From contig NC_059300.1 of assembly GCF_017591435.1 (NCBI RefSeq), positions 8,571,558-8,635,557 of the forward strand: a stretch of DNA of 64,000 bases, in the 5' to 3' direction. The position numbers and the translations under genes are program-made. This DNA is from Portunus trituberculatus. Taxonomy: Eukaryota > Arthropoda > Malacostraca > Decapoda > Portunidae. The notes beneath the pieces are model-generated. The model made no database searches, was not told where the DNA came from, and saw only the letters and a program-made list of their open reading frames with translations. Position 1 is the stretch's first letter; each line of letters opens with the position of its first letter. Positions 10,703-31,045 of the stretch are shown here, in pieces.

Positions 10703-13700
10703 CGCTGCCTGGATCAGGATTACCTGCTCAGTTACTTGACTCTTTTTTCTTGGCATTAATTAAATTCTGGGCAGGGTCCTGATTTTTTTTTTTTTTTTTT
10801 TCAGTACATAATTATCTGATCAACAAATTTGGGTTACTTTCGTGTTTCAAATTAAGGTAGTAATCTCATGCAATATACGTATGAGCAGTTGCTTAATTAA
10901 AATTCCTCATGCATTTTGGGAACTTACATATACATCTATCTATTTATCCTCTGTCTTGAAGTTTTCATTATGATTTGTCTTGTATTTGCGTGATTTCTAT
11001 TTCAAATTCGTAACTTTATATAAATCCTAATGTTGGCGTCAAGAAAGAGACTATACCAACTCTGTCACAATCACCTGCAGCAGATACAGGTAGGCATGCA
11101 ACACCTGCGAGGAAGAGGAATTTGTTAATTACCTGTTCCCATTTCTTCCCTGAAAACTTCCAGCAGGTGATGTAAGTCTGCCTCGAAGCCAGACCCCAGC
11201 AGCAGGTGGCGGGCCTAAGGTGCAGAAGGAAGAGAGGAAAAAAGTAAGCAGATTAGAGATTAATAGTGAATGAGATACCTACAAGGTATAAAAAATATAT
11301 AGTAATTAACTTAATAAGTAGTGGATAACTGAAAACAAACTAATTGGTAACTAATTAATTGAATTACCAGTAAGTAAATACTAATGAAGTAGCTATTTCA
11401 TAATTCTAATATCAAAGTAAGTTGTTAACTGACTGAGTAACTGCCTGAATCACTAATCAGTAACGAACTAGTAACTAGCAGCAAACCAAACCAACTTACA
11501 AATTCACAAATTTATTAATTACTAACTACGTAAAAAACGAACTAACTAAGCTAAACTAGCAAACCTGTCAAAACTTCAATGCAAATCAATGTAAAAAAAA
11601 GGATCACAAACAAATACTTCAGATCTGTAGCCTTCTCATCCAAGCAAAGTCTCATCACTAACCTCCTGTAGCAGATTCGCCCAGAGACTCGCCGGAGACT
11701 GTCCAAAGAGATCTTGCAAGAACCTGTGTACAGTGGCGTGGTCAGGCACTTCGCCACACAGGTCCGGGCTCTCCATGGCCTGGTGGGGAGGTGGAGGTGT
11801 CGTCATATTGAGTCAAAAACACTACTCACCTTCAATTAGGATTAATAAGAAAATAAGTAAAATAAATGAGGAGCAAATGATTGATTAAATGATTTGATAA
11901 AACACTCAAAGTACCACCAATGATCTACTGCATCATTAACAGACACTACATTTGTCACAACATCACAGCCCCACCACACCACTGTCTCCACCATCACCAC
12001 TACCACACTACCCAAACTGAAGCACCACCATATCAACAATATGATATAATCTCCTACACCTCCACCACATTTCTGCAACCACACTAAATCGCCATCAATA
12101 CATGCCACCAATACATTTCAGCACCGCACCACCACGCTACCCCGTCACCACACATTCACCACTGAGTAGGAGACCAACACAAAGTACCTGAGCAAGGACG
12201 GCAACGGCAATATCGTGGAGCTCCTTCATGGTGGCGGTGTCGGCGAGGAAGGTCACAACCAGGCCAGCGGGGATGTGTCGCGCCACCACCCGCACCACCA
12301 CCTCTCCGGCGTCCTCACCCAGGAACTCATCCACTTTCTTCACTAACAGCATATTTGTGGACGAGAAGAATGACACGATAATATTAATAACGAAATTGAT
12401 AAACAAATAAATAAAAAGATAAATTTAGAATAATACATTAATAAATGATCTCCTAAATCTGACTCAATGCCCTATCCACTCCTATGCTGATGATACCACC
12501 CTGCATTATTCAACAGCGTTCAACAGACGCCCAACCCAACAACAATTAAATGACTCAAGGCGAGATGCTATAGGACGCCTAACTTCTGATCTTTCACTTG
12601 TTTCTGATTGGGGCAGAGAAAACCTGGTTTTGTTCAATGCCTCAAAACTCAATTTCTACAACTATCTACTCGACATAACCTTCCAGACAACTATCCTCTC
12701 TTCTTCAATAACACTCAACTTCCCTCTCCTCTACATTAAACACACTCGGTCTATCCTTCACTAAAAATCTAAACTGGAAATTTCACATCTCTACTCTTGC
12801 TAAATCAGCTTCCAAGAAGTTAGGTGTCCTATGGCGTCTTCGTCCATTTTTCTCTCCTCCCAGCTGCTTGCTCTGTACAAGGGCCTTATCCGCCCGTGTA
12901 TGGAGTATGGCTCTCATGTCTGGGGGATCCACACACAGCTTTACTAAACAAGGTGGAATCTAAAGCTTTTCGTCTTATCAACTCTTCTCCTCTAACTGAC
13001 TGTCTTGATTCTTTAAGTCACCGCCGCAATGTTGCATCTTTATCTGTCTTCTACCGCTGTTTTCATGCTGTCTGCTCTTCTGAACTTGCTAACTGCATGC
13101 CTTCCCCTCCTGCGGCCTCGCTGCACAAGACTCTCTACTTCTTCTCATCCCTATTCTGTCCATCTTCCTAATGCAAGAGTTAACCAGTATCTTCACTCCT
13201 TCATTCCCTACACTGGTAAACTCTGGAACTCTCTACCTGTGTCTGTATTTCCACCTGCCTATGACTTAAACTCTTTCAAAAGAGGAGTGTCAAGACACCT
13301 CTTACGTTAACTGGACCCTCCTTTTAGATTTTTTTTGTTTTTTCTCTTTCTACTTTCTTCTTAACAGGGCCTGGCAACCAGCGGGATTTTTTTTTTTCCA
13401 ACACTTTGTTTGCCCTTGGCCAGTGCCCTTGTAATGTAAAAAAAAAAAAAAAAAAAAACAGAAAGGAATAATATCATAATAGAATGATATTAATCACAAT
13501 GATGATAAAGTAATATAAATGAATGATTAATAATGATACATTAATACTAAATAGTACAGTAACAGATAATGAAAAAGATGGTGAATATAAAGAAAAAAAA
13601 AAGACTCAGGGGCACCAATAAAGAACCAACAAAGAACAAATCGAATTCAGTAATAACAAAAGCTAATTCTTAAAAAAAAGCATACCATAAGAAAACATAG

Positions 13701-14344
13701 ATATCAATAAAAAAACAAATAAAAAGAAACAATAATAATCACCACTACCAAGTTCAACATACTACAAGAAAAAAAGACAAAACAATAAAATCAAGATCAA
13801 TCAAGTAATATGCATAAAAAAATAGCAAAAATAAAATAACGAGCATCATTCAAAAGTGATCTCATGCACCTTTTCATCCTTTCCTCGCCTTCCTACGCCT
13901 ATACAAGTCCCGACTCACCCAGCAGTGTGTGGCGATCGGGGCCAAGCGTGAGGGAGGCGGCAAGGGAGGATGCGAGGACCGGCCACTTCAGCCACGCCTT
14001 GTAGCTCCACCAGTCACGGAAATCTAGGACCAGCTGCGTGGAGGGGAGCGCCGCCGCCTGGAGGAGGAGGTGAACACAAAAGAAATGCAAGAGAATACAA
14101 AGGAGGAACAAGCACTAGTGGGGCTCTGTTAGTTAGTCCTTCCAGTGCTCTTAATGGGGACTTCTTTATCTGGTATACCAGTGTAGTAAGAGAAGGAGGA
14201 GGAGGAAGAGAAGGAGGAGGAGGAAGAGGAAGAGGAGGAGGAGGAGGAGGAGGAGGAGGAGGAGGAAGAAAAAGAGGAGTTATTTTTACTCACAAAGAAT
14301 TCTCATCTAAAATAATAACCCTACATGAAAATTTCCACTGAGCG

Positions 14345-14389
<45 letters not shown>

Positions 14390-14589
14390 ACTTACCTGGT
14401 CGAAAGAGAAGCTGAAAGTTTTCTGGTACCACTGCAGGAGAGAGACGCCCCACTCCGCCTTCACCACCATGTTGCCCCACTCCCAGGTGTTCACCACGTA
14501 CTCCCATCCAGTCCAGTCACCATTGAAACGAAATATTTCTAGAATTCCATGTGGTAAAAAAGAAAAGTATTGCAAGATTTATTTTTTTG

Positions 14590-14663
<74 letters not shown>

Positions 14664-16273
14664 TGAACTTTCGCTACGGTTCACTCACGGTTCAAGTTCC
14701 AGCTAAGGCGAGGACAGAATGCTAGGTGTGTGCGCAGCAGAATCCGGATCCAGTGTCCTCCGTCAGGTGAGACTGTGCATGGGGTGGAGGGAGACACAGG
14801 GGAGCGTCGTGAAGTAATACAGGTAAGTATGCATCTCAATTACACTACTGTGGCACTGGAGAAATAGCGACGTCACAAACATAATATCAGAGTAGTATTA
14901 TCCAAATATTTATGATGTCAAGAGGTACAAAATGCAGCTTTTTATATTATGAATTCTTATTTTCAAGATATCATGCATGTATTTAAAGAAAAAAACGAAT
15001 AAAAGTAATTACTGACATTATAAGAAACGTATTAATATATCTTGTCTCAATAGCCAAATTTCGTTCGACATGAAGTGTGGACGTATTTACCGAAAGTTTT
15101 CATGTTGGAAGAAAGGCTGAGAACCCTGGAAGTTATTTTTTGTGCAATCTCTTGAACAGCTTCGCTCGATATCGACTCGTTTGGTCCATCACACTCCGCC
15201 TCCTTGGAACATTTTTCTTCAATATTTACCATTACAGAATCAGGGTAATTTTGTTTCAAGTCTTCCGATTTATGACCTCGACCATTGCAAACTTCATTCT
15301 GGTCTGCTGTCCATTCTTTTCTTAAATCTGATTCGCAATCACTGTAGAAGTTGTGCGGCGATTTCTCATGTGGTTTCTTGACACCGCCGTCCCCACAACC
15401 TTGAGCGTCACAGCTGCAGCCAGCCTCACCGCTGTCATCCATGGCTGGAGTCTCCTCGCCCTGCTTCTCCTGCTCGAAGTGAACGAAGTCTAACGAGACA
15501 TCAGATTTGGTAGACCTGACTTCTCCATTAACTTGCCGATATTGCTTGCCCTGGTTTTTCCAGAGCTTCGTCTCCCACTCAAGGGCCGCAGAGATAACTG
15601 GCACATGTAGGCTCACCTGCCAGTGTTCCCTGAAAGTTAAGAAAAGACTCATGGATATAGATAATTGTCTCATGTAATTTATCAGTGATCGAAAAGACAT
15701 GTACAGAAAACTTTTCTCAAAACAAAAGAAGCATTGATATCTTCAAACATAGAATTGCAAACCTACTGAGTGTATGGCGTGAAGGTGAGATTCAGAAGAC
15801 CCCGACGCTCCCCCGCCACCAGTGAGTCCATGAATATGCCAAAGATGGATTCATAGAAGTGAGTGCGCACCTCCACGCCCCGTCCTGATTCGGTTCGGGC
15901 TGCGTCTTGCTCTATACCGCGTGTAAACAATCCTTTCAATTCGGTGCCTCAAGTTATATCAGAGACTCCTTTATAGAGGAATCTAAGGTTATGTATTTAA
16001 AAAAGAAAAATTACTACACAGTTTGTAACAATGCCTTTCACATTCTATACCTTTTTTACTTCTTCCTTTTTTTTTTTTCCATCCAAGCATTGCACTTAAC
16101 CTAAAAAAGATCTCAAACAACGATCATATCTTGCCCAGTGCTATTTGATTTTAATTTGAGATACTGAAAGGAAATGAGGTTTGCAGACAATCTAAAATCC
16201 CAAGTATCACACTGATAATAATGATGATGATGATAATGACAATGATAATAATAATGATAACAACAACAACAAC

Positions 16274-16316
<43 letters not shown>

Positions 16317-17275
16317 GTAACAATAATAATAATAATAATAATAACAATAATAATAATAATAATAACAATAATGATAACAATAATAACAATTCCTTGTTTA
16401 ATAAAAATGTATACATACACTCAAGACATTGCACGGCCAGTCACTTCCACACACACAGACACACACACACCTTTGTCAGGCTGAGGCGGTGAGGAGTGCC
16501 CACTGGAGGCCTTAACACGCTCCTCTCCCCCGCCTCTCAGCCACAGCCGCCACCACTGCTCCGCCTGCCCCTTATGTCCGCTGGCCAGGCTAAGGTTGGT
16601 CCTGGGAGCCGTTATGACCAGCATCTACAGAAGATAAATAATGGAACCTCCTCCCTTATTTCACAGTCGTATGGCAAGAGTTTTGGATGTTTTCTTAATA
16701 GGAATAATGAAGCAATGGTAGCATGTAATAGATAACAATAATAATGAGATGATGTTAAAGATTAGATTTTTTTCTTCTATGGTATTTTAGAAACAGATAT
16801 TATAAGGAAATATTGGTAATTATATTCTTTTTGTGTGTGTCTCCCTCTCGCATGAATATTAAAAGAACGTAATGAATGAATATATAATCAAACTACAAAA
16901 TAAGATAAATACACGAAGACGAGGCAACAAATCAAAACTAAACAGAACATAGATGAAAAAATAAGTAAATAAGTACAAAAAATACAAAGAGTATAGACAA
17001 TAGATAAATAAACGTAAATAAAATATATGATAAGGAAGTGTAAAAAGTAAACAAATAACGCTCTCTCACCTCCTCTTCCTCGGGACGCCATGCTACACCC
17101 AGTAACTCCTCCACTGACCCAACGCCCTCCACACGCCGGTCCCTCAGCGCCACCACCTTCAGCGCATCACCTGTATAGCCACCTGTCACCTGAAGGACGC
17201 GACCTGAGTAATTACCTGTGACCTTGCACCCACAGCTGGTCAGGTCAGTCTGTGAACAATAACATCTTACATAAG

Positions 17276-17316
<41 letters not shown>

Positions 17317-17515
17317 CCATTCATTCCAGCAGATGTTCAGTTTTAGTCTTAGATTCAAAGAAACGTTATTTTAGTTTAGTGAGTTTATTTATAATTGTCC
17401 TTACTATCAAGACACGTTATAGATTATGTAGCCACATACCTGCAGAGCCACAGTGAGGGACCGGGTGGAGGGAGGGGACCCCACTCTGAAATATACGAAA
17501 AGCTGAAGCTTCAAT

Positions 17516-17559
<44 letters not shown>

Positions 17560-19087
17560 ATACACAGTTCACTTACAGTTATGATTTCTATCCTGACCAA
17601 ATCAATCAAATGACATGACACTGTAGTAATCTCACCAAATAGTGTCATTATACTGATTACAGATGAATAACAGACTCCAACAGCTGTTATTGTCAGGTTA
17701 CAGGTATGTTATTTAGGGTAGTGGTTCCTAATTTCTCTCAAGTTCATGCATCTTTCCGAGAGCTTTTGAGAAATTTATGCATGTATGTGCTGTATCTAAC
17801 TTAGGATGATTAATCAAAAGAAAATTTCACTTTTTTCCTAACTTTAAGACAGAAAAATATACGAATGAAAGTATTTACCTCTCTTTTTATCTATTTACCT
17901 TCGGTGCAGCGTATTGAGTGTTACCTGAGAAATGTCTGAGTGGAGTCATCAGTTCGTCTTATCGTGTAGGCGGTGGCCAGGCGGGAGGATGCTGCTGAGG
18001 TCTGCTGACTGTGTGCAGGAATCCCCGCCACTGTTACCAGCATCAACACCGCACCTAGGGTAAGGAAAAGATGGTTGAATGATTGATTCATGACAATGCA
18101 CATTTCATTATTCATGTAGATTATCTTTGAAATGACAAGTACAATAATTTCAAATTAGTGTACTCCCTTAGGTAGACTATTTATAGCATTAAGTTCGATA
18201 TTTACATAACTTTAGGCCTACCACTTTCGACGTAATCGCAAAATAGTTGCTTCTGAAAGTTTGTAATTTGCGTATAGTGTACAATAATCATGCACTAGTT
18301 GCTTTGGGTAAATTATTTGTTATAATGGCTAATATAATACTGCAATTACAGACTAGTCTCTCATTAAGGCTTCCATGCACTAGCACGAATAAGCTCACTC
18401 ACTTATGAAACTTCAATCCCATGTTATCGCAGATCGAAGCTTTATTACTTGAAGAGAGTATCCATACTTTCCCAGTCTTGGAGCTAACCAGGGTGTCTCA
18501 TGCTTTTCTATGATTGAATAACATCACGCTGGTGGTGCTTCCCCGCATTCCACTTTCCCTTATATATCCAAAGCCACGCAGTAATTTCAAAATACATATT
18601 AGAATATTTTCGTGAACGACGAGACTGTGACTGTTTGAAATTGTTTGGATTTCTCATTTACTTGAATCGCTAATGTTAAAGTGGAGTGTGGATATTGTGA
18701 AAGAACAAAAGAATGTGCCCTTGCTCAATGGTGAGCCATGTGGGGGTAGCTGGCAGCTCGGGCCTTCCCTCCTCCCCTCCCTTCTTCTACTAGTCTCCAC
18801 CTCACGTAGCCACAGCAGCAGAGTGTGAGACGGGAGTGTTCATGTTTTAAACCACAATAGTTTTAAAACATATTTTCAAAATGAATCATATTGTTTCCCG
18901 TAAAGTTAAAGAGTAACTTATAATTACATTAAACAAATAATGTGTTCATTAATGAAACTTAGTATCCCCATCTCACACACACACATACACACACATACGG
19001 TTGCCAACTTGCCAACATATCTAAGGAAGAATACTTGATCTCTTCATATCACCTCCACTGAATCTACTCACCAACACTCCAGCACAT
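9217..19087 (-). CDS. Unrecognised secreted, Trp-rich multi-exon protein (3' end not found)
   Basis: Gene model built by hand. Exons in transcript order: 19087-19072, 18054-17925, 17485-17440, 17249-17070, 16624-16471, 15899-15767, 15629-15091, 14772-14689, 14538-14396, 14057-13919, 12342-12188, 11779-11663, 11214-11133, 10584-10466, 9326-9217. All 14 junctions have AG acceptors and GT donors, and phase is kept throughout, giving about 715 codons without a stop. The product begins MCWSVGAVLMLVTVAG, a signal-peptide-like segment, so it is probably secreted. N-X-S/T sequons are visible in exons 4, 5, 6 and 7 (NYS, NLS, NLT, NES). The 539-base exon 7 is acidic and Cys/Ser-rich; exons 8-10 are rich in Trp. 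Exons 12-13 encode DLFGQSPASLWANLLQE and LLLGSGFEADLHHLLEVF. The alternating hydrophobic pattern faintly recalls the beta-sheet part of large lipid transfer proteins (apolipophorin/apoB type); this is only an impression. Exon 1 (16 coding bases) and exon 15 are the least certain. Confidence 0.68.
9452..9770 (+). mobile_element. LINE-C 3' fragment, copy a
   Basis: Encodes QRPRCTRFSSSHSYSVQLSN and SSKLWNSLPTSAFPSFYNLT, matching the C-terminal end of the reverse-transcriptase ORF found at 12450-13442, then the shared 3' UTR (GGGCTTTTTATATT...CTTACATTAAAAAA). It is 5'-truncated and lies just left of the last exon of the orphan gene. Confidence 0.8.
9771..10465. other. Gene-free stretch (likely intron)
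   Basis: Between orphan-gene exons 14 and 15, beyond the LINE fragment. AT-rich; nothing recognised. Confidence 0.4.
10626..10700 (+). repeat. (TG)n microsatellite in orphan-gene intron
   Basis: About 37 TG units, about 40 bases from the exon 14 acceptor. With the adjacent 18-base A run it lies upstream of the acceptor on the gene strand, giving (CA)n followed by a poly-T tract. Confidence 0.97.
12450..13442 (+). mobile_element. LINE-C reverse transcriptase fragment, copy b
   Basis: Begins with the catalytic motif YADDTTLHYS, continues WGRENLVLFNASK (frameshifted), LALYKGLIRPCMEYGSHVW, NKVESKAFRLINSSPLTDCL, SLSHRRNVASLSVFYRCFHA and GKLWNSLPVSVFPPAYDLNS, and ends in a 3' UTR (GGCCTGGCAACCAGCGGG) with poly-A at 13440-13459. 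This is the palm-to-C-terminus end of a Jockey/I-group LINE ORF2. It has stops and frameshifts and is 5'-truncated. It lies antisense in orphan-gene intron 10. Confidence 0.85.
13460..13918. other. A-rich intronic DNA
   Basis: Very A-rich, low complexity, within orphan-gene intron 10. No features seen. Confidence 0.5.
14191..14276 (+). repeat. (GGA)n tract
   Basis: An interrupted GGA/GAA array inside orphan-gene intron 9. Confidence 0.95.
14342..14385 (+). repeat. (GA)n next to exon 9 donor
   Basis: The GA array ends five bases before the exon 9 donor of the orphan gene (minus strand). Confidence 0.95.
14593..14660 (+). repeat. (CT)n in orphan-gene intron 8
   Basis: About 34 CT units filling nearly half of the short intron between exons 8 and 9. 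Confidence 0.97.
16213..16392 (+). repeat. (AAT)n/(AAC)n trinucleotide array
   Basis: An interrupted AAT array with AAC and GAT variants, in orphan-gene intron 5. Confidence 0.97.
17279..17315 (+). repeat. (TG)n in orphan-gene intron 3
   Basis: About 18 TG units between exons 3 and 4. Confidence 0.95.
17520..17558 (+). repeat. (TC)n in orphan-gene intron 2
   Basis: About 19 TC units, 35 bases from the exon 3 acceptor. Confidence 0.95.
18055..19071. other. Intron 1 of orphan gene
   Basis: No repeat family or exon recognised. On the gene strand it ends in the acceptor TTCCTTACCCTAG. Confidence 0.5.
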
Positions 19088-20338
19088 GTTCCTCGCTGGG
19101 CACCGCCCAGACGGATCACCGGGCAGAGTTGGTATCCCTCAGGCCTGGCACACACTAGCGTTCACTGGGGCTGAGCTCTTCTTACTAACCCTGCCATGAC
19201 CCTCATGCATATCGCCTGTCACCACGTCCTCCCCCCCCCATCCCCCAACCATTCTTGTTGGGTAAGGGCACACGACACAAGAATAGCAGAGAGATGGAAT
19301 ATCGGGGCCCTTGTAAGGTCCTGCACTGAGACCGAGAAATGGAAAGTCATCATGAACTAGTGGGTTTATTTACTTATCTATTCATCTATTGTTATTACTA
19401 TTATTAGGTATTATTATCATTTCGAGAGATGGAAAACCGTATGGGTGGCTAAAGCCTCAATGTGTAAGAATGTGAAGCTAAGAATTTTAACCTGTCCTGT
19501 TTTTTTTTTTTTTTTTCTTCTTTCAGTTCATGGATCATCATAGTCACTCTTCTTTACATAGCCAGAATCGTGCACTGTTATATAAGTGAGGCCTTATTAA
19601 ACAGTAAATGGAACTAAGATTTGTTCTAGAGCAAACTTAGAATAACTTAAACACGATTCAGCAGCTCAGTGACCCAGGACTGAGTCCCACGTGTCACTAA
19701 TAGACTGCGAGATTACTTCCACACACCAGCGAAGAGTGAACAACTCTGTAAATTATTATTTTTTTCTTGAACCTTTGAAACAGTTATTCTTTATTAAATG
19801 AACTCATTACTAAGGAAACTGCAGTGCCATGACTTGAAGCTGTCTGTGGTGATCTTAGTTTTTACAAATCTAAGATGGCCGCCATTCCCGTGATGCTGAC
19901 GCTGAGCCTGAAAAGTAACCAACGTAGAGGAGAAACCTTAACAGTGATTCAAAACGTGGAAGAAACGAAGATGTAAATGTTTACCATTGAAGCGTTACAT
20001 GCGCCATCTGCTTACCACGTCATTAATCAATATTCATCTGACTGAATTTTTGCCGTAATATAAATAATGCAGGACGAGAAAATTGAGAAGAACAAGCTAC
20101 GACGCCAATAGACCTACATGAGACAATTTATGTATAAATCATACACACACCAATTAATTTCCAATTATCATTGTCTTCTTCTTAAGGCCTTATCAAGTCT
20201 GTACACATGTGCTTACTCTCCTTATGCTGCTGCACTTTCTTCCTTTTCTTGAACCCATACCTAACTGTTATGACAACACACCAACTCTAAACAAATTTTC
20301 CACACGGTGTCCTCTCTTTTCATCCTTCACCTTTCATT
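19088..20338. other. Upstream region of orphan gene, no gene supported
   Basis: It would contain the orphan-gene promoter. An AAGATGGCCGCC motif (19870-19881, plus strand) resembles YY1-type start sites, but no downstream exon was found. The rest is unremarkable apart from a poly-T run at about 19500. Confidence 0.4.

Positions 20339-20429
<91 letters not shown>
20339..20429 (+). repeat. (TA)n array left of MITE
   Basis: About 45 TA units ending at the left terminus of the MITE. Confidence 0.97.
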
Positions 20430-20430
<1 letters not shown>

Positions 20431-20431
<1 letters not shown>

Positions 20432-20673
20432 GCTCCTTTGCCAGAAGAGTGGCATAACTCAAGAAATGGGTTTTTTGAGTTATTAGTATGAACAGATAGC
20501 CGACCTTTTGTTTAATTTGTGGTAAAAATGTCATATCTCAATCTGCAATAGTAACCGCTAGAGGGCATGAGATGTCAGTTTTATCAATAGACAAAATGTA
20601 GAGTTTTAAACTTTAAATTGCTTCTCCTGAAAAATCACAATTTTTGAGTTGTGTCATTCTTCTGGCAAAGGAG

Positions 20674-20675
<2 letters not shown>
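20431..20675. mobile_element. 245-base TIR MITE sitting between two (TA)n arrays
   Basis: Terminal inverted repeats of about 32 bases begin CGCTCCTTTGCCAGAAGA at both ends, with three or four mismatches further in. There is no coding capacity. Both ends abut (TA)n. A TA target site would fit Tc1/mariner-type transposition, but the exact duplication is hidden by the arrays. Confidence 0.85.

Positions 20676-20764
<89 letters not shown>
20676..20764 (+). repeat. (TA)n array right of MITE
   Basis: About 44 TA units starting at the right terminus of the MITE. 20765-21388 holds only the 3' flank of PSMA3. Confidence 0.97.
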
Positions 20765-20765
<1 letters not shown>

Positions 20766-21388
20766 TGTATAGCATTCCCTTTTCAATGTCTTGATCAACA
20801 ATCTGGATTCTGAGAAAGCACTCTGGAATACAAAGTTTTATCCACAGTTTGTCATGCTCCTAGAACTCAGGCTTTGCTAACCTTTCTTTTGTTTTGATTA
20901 AAATGTTATGAACATGTAAATGTCCAATGCTTTTCCTATCTATTCTATTTATTCATTTTCAAAATTAGTGTTTGACAAAAGAAAACTATGTTTTCAAAAG
21001 GAGCTTTAATATTTTGTAACAATAGTTTTCTGGATGTATTACACCATACAAAAGTCATGTAGTTCATGTGATGGACATAATATAATGACTTCCTTTCTCT
21101 CAGCTGTTTTACATTCCAAAGTGCAATAAACATTTTCATCTCTGTTTTGAATAATCAAAGTTCCCAATATCAACTGTCATCACATGGCATAGTTATACTC
21201 AGTGCCTCAAAGGACCATTCTATTAATCAGAACAACCACTTCCTAAAGCCACAGTGTTACACTGTAAGAGACACTGAAGCACACAATGATTTCTTACTAA
21301 GCATGGCAACACATATAATAAAAAGTAGCCGCAGTTCATTCAGTTGAAGCCATGAATCTTATTAAAAAAAGTTAATTTGTACACCACT

Positions 21389-29803
<8,415 letters not shown>

Positions 29804-30268
29804 GGTGTCCCTCTTTCACAGCAATCCGTCAGAAAACAAGTACCGCTGGAGTAAACAATCCGCAGAATGGTCCCGGTGTTGTCACTCTGCAGACCGTCGA
29901 CCTGATGGCAGCGTTTTCGTCAATCCTTTATTTCTAATTTTATGTTGATTATTTTGAAGGCATTCTGATGGACTTTTTTGGTTGCTGGTATTATATAGAT
30001 TATATAGTGGTGTATTTATAATAAACATGAGATTTATAATGAGTTAGTATAAAATTATTTGAGTGTATAGTCGACGTTTCCAGTATTTTTATTTGTTTAT
30101 TTATTTATTTTAATTTTTAGCCCATACAGTCGCTATATACTGAGATGTATATACTGCAAGTTGATGTAATTCCTTTTTTAATCGACGATAAAACTAGTAT
30201 TTCAGTTCATTTCACTGTGCCTACCTATAAGTTATTGTCATATTCCAATACATGACTGTATTGGTGTA

Positions 30269-30337
<69 letters not shown>

Positions 30338-30494
30338 TAAGAGTAAAATAGAAAAGGAGAGAGACATAGCAAGAAGAAAAAAAGGAAGAAAGAGTAAAGA
30401 GAACAACATCAATAGTGTTAGAAGGAAAAGAAAAAAAAGTAAATAAAAGAAGTCTGTATGCATGTATATGCCTATACCAACATACACATTCACA
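29804..30494. other. PSMA3 upstream region
   Basis: Contains the PSMA3 promoter by position; no TATA box or other core element is clear. A (GA)n array fills 30270-30331. Confidence 0.4.
30270..30331 (+). repeat. (GA)n microsatellite
   Basis: About 31 GA units. Confidence 0.97.
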
Positions 30495-30716
30495 CCAGGC
30501 TTGGTTTCAAATATTCTTTTTTGTACTCGAGTGCGATCACGATTACATATGGTGACATCACGAATCCAAGTACTAAATATAAGTACGAGTTTTCAGTTTT
30601 GTAACTTAACTGAAGTCCAAATACTTTGGTACTGTACTTGAATCAAAGCACAGGTATCTATCTTACTGATTTAACTTTTTGTTCATCAGCATAGTGTGTG
30701 TGTGTGTGTGTGTGTA

Positions 30717-31007
30717 ATTCACTGTTTGATCTGCTGCAGTCTCTGACGAGACAGCCAGACGTTATCCTACGGAACGAGCTCAGAGCTCATTATTTCCGAT
30801 CTTCGGATAGGCCTGAGACCAGGCACACACCACACACCGGGACAACAAGGTCACAACTCCTCGATTTACATCCCGTACCTACTCACTGCTAGGTGAACAG
30901 GGGCTACACGTGAAAGGAGACACACCCAAATATCTCCACCCGGCCGGGGAATCGAACCCCGGTCATCTGGCTTGTGAAGCCAGCGCTCTAACCACTGAGC
31001 TACCGGG

Positions 31008-31009
<2 letters not shown>
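30717..31009 (-). mobile_element. tRNA-Val(CAC)-like SINE, copy 2
   Basis: Reverse-strand homologue of 8735-9021: head 30936-31009 with the same anticodon loop TTCACAA and B box GGTTCGATTCC, then the same tail down to GCAGATCAAACAGTGAA. Both ends abut (TG)n on the plus strand. Confidence 0.88.

Positions 31010-31041
<32 letters not shown>
31010..31041 (+). repeat. (TG)n at SINE 5' end
   Basis: TG run touching the SINE head. A second run (30693-30715) touches its tail. Confidence 0.95.

Positions 31042-31045
<4 letters not shown>

Noticed and set aside
17716..17770. hAT terminus (AGTGGTTCCTAA)
   Set aside because: Only one short end-like word, with no partner terminus within a few kilobases.
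19873..19911. First exon of another plus-strand gene starting MAAIPVMLTLSLK
   Set aside because: The start context AAGATGGCCGCC is attractive and a GT follows, but no downstream exon is visible on that strand before PSMA3.
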